A DNA stretch of 64,000 nt from Natronococcus pandeyae. GTDB taxonomy: Archaea; Halobacteriota; Halobacteria; Halobacteriales; Natrialbaceae. Positions within the stretch are counted from its first letter, which is position 1; the number at the start of each line of letters is the position of its first letter. Location of the stretch: positions 276,800-340,799 of the forward strand of contig NZ_PHNJ01000005.1 in assembly GCF_008122205.1 (NCBI RefSeq). The letters run 5' to 3'. The position numbers and the translations under genes were made by a program. This document shows positions 50,081 through 59,669 of the stretch, one piece after another. Below the pieces are notes generated by a model that was given only the letters and a program-made list of their open reading frames with translations, did no database searches and was not told the origin of the DNA.

Positions 50081-51361
50081 TCACTCGCCCAGGATCCACC
50101 ACCCCTCGAGCCGATCCGTCACGGCGTCGGTGACGTCGGTGAGGTAGGGAAGCCCCCAGCGGGCGACGACGATCGCGCCGATCGTGTTGAACACGATATC
50201 CGTCATCGTGTCGTCGAGTCCGTGCTGGGCGAGGGGCATCTCGAGGCCGGTGACGCCCGCGACGACGTCGAACCCGAACTCGCCGATCTCCCAGAAGACG
50301 CCGAACGCGAGGACGAAGACCACGATGAATCCCGGCGTCAGTTCGGACGGAAGATGGATCTCGTCGCGGTGCTCGTCGAGAGTTCGGATTGCGATGTAAC
50401 CGAGGCCACCGACGAGCGTCGCCGAGAGCGGGTGGGTGATGTTGTGCCACCAGAACGAGCGGTCGTAGATGTAGAACGAGCCGATCGCGTGGAGGAAGAC
50501 GACCAGCGTGATCCAGAGCACGAGTCCCGAATCGAACGGGATATCGTACCGCCGACGGAGCACGGTGGGTACGAACGTCACCGCGAGCATTGCGGTCGCG
50601 TTGGAGATCGCCCCGGTGTCGAGCGTCGTGACGCCGTAGACGAGGATCGCGACCATCCCGAGCCGAAGCGCCCAGACGAGTCCGCCCTGTGCGCGTTCGG
50701 AAAACGGCAGGCGCTCCTCGAGTGGCGGGCGACCGTCGATGTCGGCTTTCGTCGCGAACACATCCTCGTCGACGCCCTCGACGGGCGCCGAGACGAGCTC
50801 TTCGCCGGGAAAGCGCCGGTAGTAGAGATCGAAGCAGACCCCCGCGAAGAGCCCCGCCGCGGTCGCGGTGATCAGCAGCCACATCAGCTGCGTGTTGTTC
50901 GCGAGGATGCCGGTTCCCGCGACGAGGTCCTGTGCCCAGGTGAGCATCGCCCAGGTCGCCGCGATCGCTGCCGTCAGCATCGTGACGAAGCTGACGGCGA
51001 GCCACCGCTCGAGCCGAACCTCGGTGAGCGCGTGCACCTCGAGCGTGAGCGCGAGCGCGATCGCCGCGGCGCCGGCGTAGAGGACGAGCTGGCGGCTCCA
51101 GAGGTCGGGAGCGAACACGGCCGCAAGCAGCGGGAGGATCGCGATCGCCGTCACTTCCCAGGGGAGGGCCGCCTGCTTCGAACCGAGCGCGATCACGGGG
51201 ACGAGCGCGACCGTCGCGACGGTCGCGGCGAACAGTACTTCGTGGACGAGACCGTCGAGGAGCGCTCGCGCACCGATGAACAGCACGACTGCGAGCGCTA
51301 GCCAGGAGATCGCGGCGTTCGATCGCTCGCCGTGGAACGCTCGAGTTGGGGTGCGTGACAT
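50081..51361 (-). CDS. DUF2238/YjdF-like multi-helix membrane protein
   Basis: This 426-residue protein has about eleven to twelve membrane helices. The C-terminal half with LTPGFIVVFVLAFGVFWEIGEF and the LDDTMTDIVFNTIGAIVVARWG sequence is like the DUF2238/YjdF integral membrane family of unknown role. The N-terminal half is a second membrane bundle with unfamiliar sequence. The start at 51361 gives MSRTPTRAFHG and the first helix about 20 residues later. It is convergent with the exported propeller gene (10 bases apart). Confidence 0.78.
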   Translation of the reverse strand: MSRTPTRAFHGERSNAAISWLALAVVLFIGARALLDGLVHEVLFAATVATVALVPVIALGSKQAALPWEVTAIAILPLLAAVFAPDLWSRQLVLYAGAAAIALALTLEVHALTEVRLERWLAVSFVTMLTAAIAATWAMLTWAQDLVAGTGILANNTQLMWLLITATAAGLFAGVCFDLYYRRFPGEELVSAPVEGVDEDVFATKADIDGRPPLEERLPFSERAQGGLVWALRLGMVAILVYGVTTLDTGAISNATAMLAVTFVPTVLRRRYDIPFDSGLVLWITLVVFLHAIGSFYIYDRSFWWHNITHPLSATLVGGLGYIAIRTLDEHRDEIHLPSELTPGFIVVFVLAFGVFWEIGEFGFDVVAGVTGLEMPLAQHGLDDTMTDIVFNTIGAIVVARWGLPYLTDVTDAVTDRLEGWWILGE

Positions 51362-51561
51362 CGTCAGGCAACAGGTTCGTTCGTCGTCCGTCGTACGCGG
51401 TCGATATCGGCGGGTCAGTGCACCGTATGTCGAGTTTGAGGTAAAGTTCGAGGCTTGCAGAATTCGACCGAGGGTGGGGTGGGGGGGGAGAGCGCAACGG
51501 CCGCTTGCTCGAACACGCCGCGCCCATATGTGGTTCCCTATCGAACACGTGTGATCACACG

Positions 51562-52197
51562 ATGATGGCCACGACCCACGCGTTCGCGGGACTCGCACTC
51601 GCCGCCGTCCTCGCACTCGTCGCGCCGCAGTTCGCGTTCGTCGTCGCCGTCGCGGCGATCGCCGGCGGGATATTTCCCGACCTCGACCTCTATGCGGGTC
51701 ACCGGCGGACGCTCCACTTCCCCGTCTACTACTGGCTGCTCGCGGCGCCGGCGGCCGTCGTCGCGGTGGCCGTCCCGACCGAGACGACCGTCGCCGTCGC
51801 GGTCTTCCTCCTCGCCGCCGCGCTGCACTCGTTTACGGACGTCTTCGGCGGCGGCCTCGAGTTGAAGCCGTGGGAGGGGACCTCCGACCGGGCGGTCTAC
51901 AGCCACTACCACGGCCGCTGGCTCGAGCCGCGACGCTGGGTTCGCTACGACGGGTCGCCGGCGGACCTCGCGCTCGCCGGCGTGCTGGCGGTTCCCGCGC
52001 TGGTGGTCTTCGACGGGATCGTCCAGACCGTCGTGATCGCGCTGCTCGCGGTTTCGGCGGGGTACGCGCTCGTGCGAAAGCCGCTCGTCGTGGTCGCCGA
52101 GTGGCTGCTCGAGCGAGTCCCCGACCCCGTCCTGGAGTACCTCCCCGATCGGTTCTTGCCGATCGAGCAGTCGGACCTCGAACGAATCGGCGACTGA
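51562..52197 (+). CDS. YdjM/DUF457-like membrane metal-dependent hydrolase
   Basis: This 211-residue membrane protein has five or six helices. Conserved acidic and histidine positions include ATTHAFAGL near the N-terminus, FPDLDLYAGHRRTLHFPV around residue 39 and HSFTDVFGGGLELKPW near 94, the pattern of the DUF457/YdjM family of predicted metal-dependent hydrolases. Its function in archaea is unknown. Two neighbouring ATGs (51562 and 51565) are both plausible starts. Confidence 0.85.
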   Translation: MMATTHAFAGLALAAVLALVAPQFAFVVAVAAIAGGIFPDLDLYAGHRRTLHFPVYYWLLAAPAAVVAVAVPTETTVAVAVFLLAAALHSFTDVFGGGLELKPWEGTSDRAVYSHYHGRWLEPRRWVRYDGSPADLALAGVLAVPALVVFDGIVQTVVIALLAVSAGYALVRKPLVVVAEWLLERVPDPVLEYLPDRFLPIEQSDLERIGD

Positions 52198-52228
52198 CGA
52201 AGTCGGGCGATCGACCTCGACGACCGGA

Positions 52229-53320
52229 CTACGACAGCCGCCTGGAACCGAGTTCGTCGGCTGCGATCATCGCGTCCCGGACCTCGTCACTACTGACGTC
52301 GAACGCATTGTGAATCGTCTCCTCGTCGGCGACCGCTGCCTGCGCGACCCGGTCGAGGTCGTCGTGTGAGGGATCCTCGACGCCGACTTCGGCGAGCGTT
52401 ACGGGGAGATCGACCTCGATCGAGAAGTCGATCACGTCCTCGACGAACGCGTCGCTTCGCCCCTCGAGGACGAGTTGGGTGATCGTCCCGACGTTCACCT
52501 TCTCGCCGTGGGTCGCGTGGTGAGTCTCCTCAAGTTGCGTGAGCCCGTTGTGGACCGAGTGGGCGGCCGCAATGCCGCCGTTTTCGAAGCCGAGTCCGCT
52601 CAGGAGGGTGTTTGCCTCGGTGACCGCTTCGACGCTTTCGGTGACGATCCCCTTCTCGATCGCCTGTACCGACGAGACGCCGTGATCCCGCAACAGGTCG
52701 TAGCAGAGCCTCGAGAGCGAGTGTGCGGCGTAAGTGGGGTCCTCGTCGAAGAAGTTCTCCCCGTCGGCCCGACGAACCGCGTCGGCCTCGAACCACGTCG
52801 CCATCGCGTCCGCGATCCCCGACGTAAAGAACCGTACGGGTGCGCCGGCGATGATCGACGTATCGACGAGCACCAGATCCGGATGCTCCTCGTAGAACCA
52901 GTAGCGCTCGAACTCGCCGTCCTCGGAGTAGATCACGGAGAGACTCGAGGTCGGCGCGTCGGTCGAGGCGATCGTCGGCATCGATACCATCGCACCGCCC
53001 GCCTGTTCCCGAACGGCTTTCGCGGTATCGAGCGCTTTCCCGCCGCCGGCGCCGACGATCGCGTCGGCATCGGCGTCCCGAGCGACCTCCGTCAGCCGAT
53101 CGATCTCCGCCTCGGAAGACTCGCCGCCGAACTCCTCGAGCGTCGCGTCGACGTCGCTCCCCTCGAGGCTCGTTTCGGCCTGCTCGCCGACGATCTCGAG
53201 GACGTCGGCGTCGGCGAGCACGAGCGCCGAATCGGCGACCGGTTTGAGTCGATCCCCGAGCTGATCGACGACGTCGCGGCCCTGTACGTACGCTGCTGGT
53301 GATTCGAACGATCGAGTCAT
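52229..53320 (-). CDS. Iron-containing alcohol/glycerol dehydrogenase-family protein
   Basis: This 363-residue Rossmann enzyme has the NAD-binding GAGGGKALDTAK (near 93-104), STDAPTSSLSVIY, and metal-ligand positions in GIADAMATWFEAD (Asp near 170) and HSVHNGL (His near 247) and ATHGEKVNVG (His near 260). The family covers glycerol dehydrogenase and related polyol dehydrogenases. In haloarchaea it could oxidise glycerol or a related polyol; sn-glycerol-1-phosphate dehydrogenase (lipid synthesis) is related but differs in motif detail. The start at 53320 (MTRSFESPAAYV) is the family start. Confidence 0.86.
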   Translation of the reverse strand: MTRSFESPAAYVQGRDVVDQLGDRLKPVADSALVLADADVLEIVGEQAETSLEGSDVDATLEEFGGESSEAEIDRLTEVARDADADAIVGAGGGKALDTAKAVREQAGGAMVSMPTIASTDAPTSSLSVIYSEDGEFERYWFYEEHPDLVLVDTSIIAGAPVRFFTSGIADAMATWFEADAVRRADGENFFDEDPTYAAHSLSRLCYDLLRDHGVSSVQAIEKGIVTESVEAVTEANTLLSGLGFENGGIAAAHSVHNGLTQLEETHHATHGEKVNVGTITQLVLEGRSDAFVEDVIDFSIEVDLPVTLAEVGVEDPSHDDLDRVAQAAVADEETIHNAFDVSSDEVRDAMIAADELGSRRLS

Positions 53321-53492
53321 AGGGAGCCTCTCACCGAGGAGGGACAAATAGTCGACCTCTGACGAACTGACGAGTTCCGTCGGGAAAGACCCTCGAGTCG
53401 GACGACGATGGCGTAGCCCGCCGGTATCCGAACGCTCGCGGACACCACTGTTAGGCACGTCGGTTAGATGCGTCGTGTTCCTACCGACGCTG

Positions 53493-55157
53493 ATGACCGA
53501 CGTTACCGTGATCGGTGGCGGGATCGGCGGCCTCTCGGCGGCACAGGAACTCGCCGAGCGCGGGTTCGACGTGACCGTCTACGAGGCGAACGACCGTTTC
53601 GGCGGAAAAGCTCGGTCGATGCCGATCGCCGACGGGCCGGAGCCGCTCCACGGCGAGCACGGCTTTCGCTTCTTCCCGGCGTTCTACCGTCACGTCGTCG
53701 ACACGATGGAGCGGATTCCCGACGGCGCCGGGACCGTCGCCGACAACCTCGTCGAAACCGAGGCGACACTGATCGCGAGCACGTATCAGCCCGATCGGAT
53801 CGCCGAAACCGGGACGCCCGACTCGCTTCGCGGGTGGCTCGAGGCACTCCGGCCGGCGTTCGCTGAGGATCTGCCCGCCGACGACGTCCGCTTTCTGCTC
53901 GAGCGGCTGGCGTACCTGCTGACCGCCTGTGAGCAGCGACGCGAGCACGAACTGGACGAAATCTCCTGGTGGGAGTTCATCGACGCCGAGAACCGATCGC
54001 AGGAGTTCCAGGATCGGCTCGCGTTCGCCACGCAGTCGCTGGTGGCGCTTCGGCCGGAGGTCGGCAGCGCCCGGACGATCGGGACGATCTACATGCAGTT
54101 ACTGTTCGGTCAGCTCGATCCGACGAGACCGACCGAGCGGATTCTAAACGGGCCGACGAACGAGGTCTGGATCGATCCCTGGATCGAGTACCTCGACCGT
54201 CTCGGAGTCGAGTTCCACCCCGGAACGCCGGCGCGCGGGCTCACCTTCGACGGTCGACGGATCACGGGTGTCGAGCTGGCCGACGGAAGCCGCGCGAACG
54301 GCGACGAGTACGTTCTCGCGGTGCCCGTCGAGGTCGCCCCCGAGTTCGTCACGCCCGAGCTGGCACGGGCGGCGCCCGAACTCGGACGGATCGAGCGCCT
54401 CGAGACCGCGTGGATGAACGGGATCCAGTTCTACCTCGCCGAGGACGTCGAACTCACCCGCGGCCACCAGGTGTACGCCGACGCGCCCTGGGCGCTCACC
54501 TCGATCTCCCAGCGCCAGTTCTGGACCGGCTACGACGTCGACGAGCACGGCCCCGACGAGGTCGAAGGCGTCCTCTCGGTGATCGCCTCCGACTGGGAGA
54601 CGCCCGGAATCGTCTACGGCAAGCCGGCGAAGCACTGCAGCCGCGAGCAGATCGCCACCGAGATCTGGGAACAGCTCAAGCGCCACCTCAACGGCCCCGA
54701 GACCCGCCTTACTGACGAGCTACTGGTCGACTGGTTCCTCGATCCCGCGCTCGTCGAGGTCGGCAGTAGGTCGGAGACACACCGAGGAGACGGCGACGCC
54801 GTTGACGGCGTCGAGAACCGTTCCCCCCTGCTGATCAACACCGTCGGCGCGCTGCGCAACCGCCCGCCGGCAGACGTCGGGGTTCGAAACCTCACGCTCG
54901 CAGGCGACTACGTGCGAACGAACAGCGATCTCGCATCGATGGAGTCGGCCAACGAGGCCGGCCGCCGGGCCGCGAACGCGATCTGTCGGCGCCACGGCAT
55001 CCGCGACGAGGCGCGGATCTGGGACCTCGAGGAACCCGCGTTTCTCGAGCCGTTCAAGCGACAGGACCGCATCCGATACCGGCTCGGACTCCCTCACCCG
55101 GCCGAAGTGACACAGTCGCTACGGACGTTTGCCGATCGGCTCGGCGGCCGAGTCTGA
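53493..55157 (+). CDS. FAD-dependent amine-oxidase/phytoene-desaturase-like protein
   Basis: This 554-residue flavoenzyme starts with the dinucleotide motif VIGGGIGGLSAAQELAERGF, an acidic end YEANDRFGGKARSMP, and a C-terminal FAD motif region LTLAGDYVRTNSDLASMESA. The arrangement is that of the hydroxysqualene dehydroxylase (HpnE) / phytoene desaturase group. The middle contains a long helical insertion with no clear match. Substrates are likely isoprenoid or long-chain molecules. An extra ATG lies six codons upstream. It is divergent from the dehydrogenase gene. Confidence 0.83.
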   Translation: MTDVTVIGGGIGGLSAAQELAERGFDVTVYEANDRFGGKARSMPIADGPEPLHGEHGFRFFPAFYRHVVDTMERIPDGAGTVADNLVETEATLIASTYQPDRIAETGTPDSLRGWLEALRPAFAEDLPADDVRFLLERLAYLLTACEQRREHELDEISWWEFIDAENRSQEFQDRLAFATQSLVALRPEVGSARTIGTIYMQLLFGQLDPTRPTERILNGPTNEVWIDPWIEYLDRLGVEFHPGTPARGLTFDGRRITGVELADGSRANGDEYVLAVPVEVAPEFVTPELARAAPELGRIERLETAWMNGIQFYLAEDVELTRGHQVYADAPWALTSISQRQFWTGYDVDEHGPDEVEGVLSVIASDWETPGIVYGKPAKHCSREQIATEIWEQLKRHLNGPETRLTDELLVDWFLDPALVEVGSRSETHRGDGDAVDGVENRSPLLINTVGALRNRPPADVGVRNLTLAGDYVRTNSDLASMESANEAGRRAANAICRRHGIRDEARIWDLEEPAFLEPFKRQDRIRYRLGLPHPAEVTQSLRTFADRLGGRV

Positions 55158-55247
55158 GTGCGAGAGACGAGGAACCGGACCCCCATCCCGTCTCTCGCTC
55201 GCTCACGCGCGCAGCGAGCTTTTCAGTGTCGCCAGGGTAGGGGGTCC

Positions 55248-55382
55248 GTGACTCGACTCTCGACGGTCGTCATCCTCGTCGGAATCGCACGGCTCGTTCC
55301 CCTCCCACCGCCGCTGGGGATCGTTCTCGGCGCCCTCCTGACCTTCGTTGGCGTCGCGCTCAGGCGGATCACCGACCGGTAG
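55248..55382 (+). CDS. Tiny single/double-helix membrane protein
   Basis: This 44-residue protein begins at GTG (TRLSTVVILVGIARLVPLPPP) and is almost wholly hydrophobic, with one hinge at the proline run and a closing basic end (RRITDR). Similar tiny proteins with Pro-Pro-Pro hinges occur in haloarchaea. An ATG further upstream in frame (55158) is possible. It follows the flavoenzyme by about 90 bases. Confidence 0.5.
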   Translation: MTRLSTVVILVGIARLVPLPPPLGIVLGALLTFVGVALRRITDR

Positions 55383-55717
55383 TCCGCTCACAGTCGTCGC
55401 AGTCGGCGGGAGCGTGAACTCGTCGGGTAATCGGCGGCCTCGAGGAGGTCCTGCCCGTCGCCAGTGAGGTCGTGCGTCTCTCGTCCGCAATCCTCACGAG
55501 TATTATCAGATACGATGAGTACCTGGCAGTATGCCCTGTCTATCGGTAATAGTCTCCTCGAAATCAATGGCCTCGGCACTCATAGGGCTCGTCACCACCG
55601 GGTGCCGAGTCCGGCTCGGAGCGGGTGCGTCGTCATCGGCCACTCGAGTCTACGCTACTCCTCCCAAAGACGGTTTGGATCCGACGACGACGCTACGGTT
55701 TGAATCCGACGACGCGG

Positions 55718-55921
55718 TCACTCCGACGACGCGGCGAAGCCGGCGTTCCACTCGTCGATGAGGTTCTCGAGTCGGTTGGTTCGCCCACGGGAGAACGTCG
55801 CCGGGGCGCGATCGGTCGGCGATTCGGTCCCATCTTCTGGCGGCGTCGTGGCGGAGTACGGACCGGTTGTCGGGTGGTTTCGGGTCGAGTCTGGCTGGGG
55901 GTGAAGTCGTTGTGTGCTCAT
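55718..55921 (-). CDS. Possible small hydrophilic protein
   Basis: A 67-residue frame reads a Pro/Thr/Ser-rich start and ends RTNRLENLIDEWNAGFAASS. The final helix and stop look protein-like, but the start lacks a TATA box and no family is recognised. It may be a real short gene or a relic. It is included only because the surrounding 776 bp otherwise contain nothing. Confidence 0.25.
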   Translation of the reverse strand: MSTQRLHPQPDSTRNHPTTGPYSATTPPEDGTESPTDRAPATFSRGRTNRLENLIDEWNAGFAASSE

Positions 55922-56033
55922 TGTCGGTCGTGATCGGCTGGTTCGGCGGCGGACGGTGCTAGCTCGTCGAGAATTAGGCGAGTACGGCTACGTGTACGAC
56001 CGACATCTGTACCTCTCCCTTCCGGGGGGTAGA

Positions 56034-56042
56034 TCATAAAAG
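56034..56042 (+). promoter_or_regulatory. TATA box with possible early start of the glycosyltransferase
   Basis: ATAAAAGTT lies about 22-26 bases before an ATG at 56060, in frame with the glycosyltransferase whose family-like start is at 56159. It raises the possibility of a longer, leaderless N-terminus of 33 extra residues. Confidence 0.5.
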
Positions 56043-56158
56043 TTCGTGATGGATCAAATATGCGCGAACACACGACCGACTCCGCTGAACACCGACCGTG
56101 TCGGCGCCTGCGCCCCGATACGTTATCCCGGCGGATGGCAGAGTACTCGAGTACAACG

Positions 56159-56821
56159 ATGCCCGAACCGGACGTGAGTTTCGTCGTCCCCGCGAAGAAC
56201 GAGGCGGACTACCTTCGCGAGACGCTCGCGAGCATCGCGGCCCTCGAGACGGACTACGCCTACGAGGTGGTCGTTGTCGACGGCGAATCGACCGACGAGA
56301 CCCGGGCCATCGCCCGCGAGTACGACGCGACCCTGATCGTCGGCGAGGGCTCGAGCATCGCCGCCGACAGAAATCGCGGCGCGGAACGCGCGAGCGGCGA
56401 GTGGCTGGCGTTCGTCGACGCCGACACCCGCGTCCGACCGACCTACCTGACGGAGATGCTCGGCTTCGTCGAGTCGAACGGGCTGGCGGCCGCGAGCTCG
56501 GCCTGCCGGATGACCGGCCCCTGGCGGGCGAAGCTCGTGGAGGCGACGATCAACCACGTCTTCCCGCGGCTCGAGTACCCCATCCTCCCCGGCTTCAACG
56601 TCTTCGTCCACCGGGCTGCGTTCGAGGAGGTGGGTGGCTTTCCGCCGGTTCCGAACGAAGATACTGCGTTCAGCCGTCGGCTCGCTCGCCAGCTCCCGAC
56701 CGACTACTACCCGTCGGTTCTCGTGGAGAGTTCGGGCCGGCGGATCGCCGACGACGGTCTGACGGGGACGCTCTGGCACTACGCGACGCTGGACGTCGAA
56801 CGGATCCGCGCGAGCACCTGA
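56159..56821 (+). CDS. Family 2 glycosyltransferase
   Basis: This 220-residue GT-A enzyme starts MPEPDVSFVVPAKNEADYLRE, with VVVDGESTDET near 37, GAERASGEWLAFVDADTRVR holding the DxD nucleotide-sugar motif (near 88) and FNVFVHRAAFEEVGG near 145. The C-terminal EDTAFSRRLAR keeps the ED pair of catalytic acid type. It transfers a sugar to an unknown acceptor, perhaps for surface polymers or lipids. An in-frame ATG at 56060 with a good TATA box would add 33 residues. Confidence 0.87.
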   Translation: MPEPDVSFVVPAKNEADYLRETLASIAALETDYAYEVVVVDGESTDETRAIAREYDATLIVGEGSSIAADRNRGAERASGEWLAFVDADTRVRPTYLTEMLGFVESNGLAAASSACRMTGPWRAKLVEATINHVFPRLEYPILPGFNVFVHRAAFEEVGGFPPVPNEDTAFSRRLARQLPTDYYPSVLVESSGRRIADDGLTGTLWHYATLDVERIRAST

Positions 56822-56905
56822 CCCGCCGCCGACCCGACTGTCGATCGCCCCCGCTCGGCACCGTCAGGCCGACCGCTTTTGCGGATACGAGCAGGTCCTA
56901 GCACC

Positions 56906-57292
56906 GTGACGACGGTTCCACCGGAGGCCGAACGGCTGCTCGAGAGCGAACCGCTGATGGCCCACCTCGGCACCTGCGTCGACGGCCGACCCCACGTCGC
57001 GCCCGTCTGGTACCGGTACGAGGACGACGCGGTCGAGATCGTTACGACCGGACGGAAACTCGAGAACGTGCGGAAGAACCCGCGCGTCTCCCTCTCGATC
57101 CAGGCCGACGACGCCGGAGAGACGAAGTGGATGGTTACCCTGCTCGGAACCGCGACGATCGTCGACGACGAGGACGAGACGGCCGCGGCGCAGAGACGGA
57201 TCAACGAGAAGTACGGCGCGTCGCCGGACGCCTACGCCGAGAACACGCTGGTCCGGATCGAAATCGGGTCGGCGACCTACCGGACGTACTGA
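56906..57292 (+). CDS. Pyridoxamine-5'-phosphate oxidase-like (FMN/F420-binding split barrel) protein
   Basis: This 128-residue flavin-binding split-barrel protein starts at GTG (MTTVPPEAERLL) and includes MAHLGTCVDGRPHVAPVWYR near 20-39, followed by a short VEIVTTGRKLENVRKNPRVS pattern at 48-67, both typical of small F420- or FMN-dependent reductases. It is a single-domain member, with no PNPOx residues for PMP. The substrate is unknown. A TATA-like cttttgcgg lies about 30 bases before the GTG. Confidence 0.82.
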   Translation: MTTVPPEAERLLESEPLMAHLGTCVDGRPHVAPVWYRYEDDAVEIVTTGRKLENVRKNPRVSLSIQADDAGETKWMVTLLGTATIVDDEDETAAAQRRINEKYGASPDAYAENTLVRIEIGSATYRTY

Positions 57293-57351
57293 GACCGCAC
57301 TCGAGTCTCGACGGCGACGGAATCGATCCCGTCTGTGATCGACCCGCCAGA

Positions 57352-58446
57352 TCAGTCCCCTCCCGGCGACGGTTCGCGAAGTCCCGGATGGGTTTTCAGG
57401 TCGCGCACGCGTCGCATGGTGGCCCGGAGATCGGGCGCCGTCCCAGGCACCGCGAGGTCGTCGTCGGCCACTGTCTCGTCGTCCCCTTCGAGCTCCTCGA
57501 GCGACTTCGGGAAGCGGCGCAGATCCTTGTGAATCGCGAGCCCGGCGTACGCGCCGTCGCCGATCGCGATCGTCGTCTGGTTCTGGCCGTGGGTGACGTC
57601 GCCGACCGCGTAGACGCCGTCGACGCTGGCCTCCCGATTTTCGTCGACGTCGATCGCACCCTCGTCGGTGAGCGCGCAGCCGAGATCGGCGGCGAGGTCG
57701 GCGTTGTAGGCCGTCCCGTACATCGCGAAGCCGCCGAGGTAGTCGCGTTCGGTCCCATCACCGAAGGAGAGGCCGCCGAGCCACGGCGGTTCGTCTTCGT
57801 CGATGCTCTCGTCTGCGTACGCCGAGACGACGCTCGTGTCGACGCGATCGATCGGATGCGCCCGCAGCTGCTCGTCGGTTTCGTCGCTCCACTCGGGTTC
57901 CCGGCCGTCCAGCAGGAGGTCGACGTCGGCCGTGAAGTTGAGCATCGTCATCGCGACGTGGGCCGCGCTCTCGTCGTGGCCGAGGACGAAGACGGGGCCG
58001 TCGCCCAGCGTGTAGGCGTCGCAGTGGAGACAGTAGTGGAGTCCGCGGCCGGTAAAGCGCTCGAGTTCCGGAACCTCCGGACTACGGTCGCGGAAGCCGG
58101 TCGCGAAGACCACCCTGTCGGCCTCGACGGTGGCGTGGGCGGCCTCGAGCCGAAACCGGCCCCCGTCGTCTCCGGTCTCGGTGATAGAGTCGACTGCGTC
58201 CGCGTAGAAGTCCCCGCCGTAGTGCTCGAACTGGGCGACGGCGTGGGCTGCCAGTTCGCTCCCCGAGACGTTCTCGGAGACGCCGAGCAGGTTGTGGACG
58301 TGATTGACGGTCGCGTGGCGACCGCCTTCCTTCTCGAAGACGGCGGTGCTGTGGCCGAGGCGCGTCGTATAGATCGCCGTCGTCAGGCCGGCCGGCCCGC
58401 CGCCGACGACGACGACCTCGTAGGACGGAATCGAGTGGTCGCTCAT
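57352..58446 (-). CDS. NAD(P)/FAD-dependent oxidoreductase, thioredoxin-reductase-like
   Basis: This 364-residue flavoprotein begins YEVVVVGGGPAGLTTAIYTT, has the redox-pair motif YCLHCDAYTL (CLHC) near residue 150 as in TrxR, and ends with the second FAD motif DGVYAVGDVTHGQNQTTIAIG near 300. The extended C-terminus (about 40 residues) is typical of haloarchaeal ferredoxin/thioredoxin-reductase-like paralogs. A thiol-disulfide role is likely, though the redox partner is unknown. The start at 58446 (MSDHSIPSYEVV) was chosen over one 17 codons upstream. Confidence 0.88.
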   Translation of the reverse strand: MSDHSIPSYEVVVVGGGPAGLTTAIYTTRLGHSTAVFEKEGGRHATVNHVHNLLGVSENVSGSELAAHAVAQFEHYGGDFYADAVDSITETGDDGGRFRLEAAHATVEADRVVFATGFRDRSPEVPELERFTGRGLHYCLHCDAYTLGDGPVFVLGHDESAAHVAMTMLNFTADVDLLLDGREPEWSDETDEQLRAHPIDRVDTSVVSAYADESIDEDEPPWLGGLSFGDGTERDYLGGFAMYGTAYNADLAADLGCALTDEGAIDVDENREASVDGVYAVGDVTHGQNQTTIAIGDGAYAGLAIHKDLRRFPKSLEELEGDDETVADDDLAVPGTAPDLRATMRRVRDLKTHPGLREPSPGGD

Positions 58447-58525
58447 CGGCGCCAACTCCACCTCGGAGCGTGTTGACGGTACGGCGTGCATGTGCACACG
58501 CGTCCCGGTAGTTCGGGCGAAAAAG

Positions 58526-59587
58526 CTACCGCGACTCGAGTCGCTCCCGCACGGCCGCGATAACGAGCGGGAGCGTGATCGTCGCGTCGCCGTAAACCGA
58601 GACGTTCTCGGCGTCCTTCTCGAGTTTGCCCCAGGAACGGGCCTCCTCGAGCGACGCGCCCGAGAGGCCGCCGGTCTGCTGGGGGTCCATCGTCAACTGA
58701 ACGCCGTAGTCGTAGGCGCCGGGCGCGACGAGCATCGTCTGGAGGGTGAAGTTCTTCGGAACGCCGCCGCCGACGACGAACGCGCCGGCCTCGTCGGCCT
58801 CGAACGCGAGGTCGGTGAGACCGGTCATGTCGGCGAGCGCGTCGAGCGAAAAGGGCGAGGTCTGGGAGTACATCCACGCCTGGAGGCCGAGCACGGAGTC
58901 CTGGACCGCGGGACAGTAGATCGGGACGTCGTTCTCGTAGGCCGCGGCGGCGACGCCGGGCCCCTCGCCGACGTCGTCGCGTTCGTTGACTTCGGCGTTC
59001 GCCCGGCCGAGTTCGCGAGTGAGTCGCTCGATCGAGACCGGTCCCGACTCCTCGGCCTCTTCCTCGAGTACGGGGAAGACCTCCTCGCGGAGATGCGATT
59101 CGAACGTCGCGAAGAACTCCTGTGGGAGATAGACGTTGTAGATCCGGTCGACGCCCTCGTCGCGGAGCGTCTCGTCGTGTTCGCGCTCGGTCTTTCCCTC
59201 CGCCTGAACGCAGCCGTGGTGGTGTTTGCCGCCGATCGCCTCGATCGAGTCGTGGGTGAGGTTCGCCCCGGTCGTAATCAGCGCGTCGATGTAGCCGTCC
59301 CGGATCAGGTCGGCGACGATCCGTCGCATTCCCGTCGGGACCATCGCGCCCGCCAGCCCGAAGAAGACGGTCACGTCGTCGTCGAACATCGCCTCCGTCA
59401 CGTTGACCGCCTCGTGGAGGTTCGCCGCCCCGACGCCCGCGTTGCCGTACTCGTCGGCCAGTTCGCCGACGGTCATCCCGGCTCGAGCCTCGGCGTGGCC
59501 GACCGGATCGTGTTCGAACGTCTCTCGCTCGGGTTCGTGGTGCGCGTGGTCGTCTTCGTCGCTCCCGTCGCCGTGCTCCTCGGTCAT
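58526..59587 (-). CDS. dys: Deoxyhypusine synthase
   Basis: This 353-residue enzyme transfers aminobutyl from spermidine (or agmatine-derived amines in archaea) to a lysine of translation factor aIF5A. Recognisable regions are VFFGLAGAMVPTGMRRIVAD, TTGANLTHDSIEAIGGKHHH (NAD/substrate site) and the active lysine in VGGGVPKNFTLQTM. An N-terminal extension of about 30 acidic and His-rich residues (HGDGSDEDDHAHHEPERE) precedes the fold. Length is otherwise normal. It lies 82 bases downstream of an exported-protein gene and upstream of the TrxR-like gene. Confidence 0.93.
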   Translation of the reverse strand: MTEEHGDGSDEDDHAHHEPERETFEHDPVGHAEARAGMTVGELADEYGNAGVGAANLHEAVNVTEAMFDDDVTVFFGLAGAMVPTGMRRIVADLIRDGYIDALITTGANLTHDSIEAIGGKHHHGCVQAEGKTEREHDETLRDEGVDRIYNVYLPQEFFATFESHLREEVFPVLEEEAEESGPVSIERLTRELGRANAEVNERDDVGEGPGVAAAAYENDVPIYCPAVQDSVLGLQAWMYSQTSPFSLDALADMTGLTDLAFEADEAGAFVVGGGVPKNFTLQTMLVAPGAYDYGVQLTMDPQQTGGLSGASLEEARSWGKLEKDAENVSVYGDATITLPLVIAAVRERLESR

Positions 59588-59669
59588 GTCCCCGAGTCGG
59601 CGGGCCAGCGCTTTGAACGCCGCGGTCTCGTTCTGGGGCGGTCACACAGCCGGGCGACCCCCTCCGTTC

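Larger units (their letters stand above)
55383..56158. other. 776-bp gene-poor region
   Basis: No strong gene is found. The sequence has chromosome-like GC in its first half, a short internal repetition of the string ccgacgacg around 55681-55735, and one weak reverse-strand frame (55718-55921). Around 56034 a clear TATA box (ATCATAAAAG) precedes an ATG at 56060 that opens a frame into the glycosyltransferase. Confidence 0.5.
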
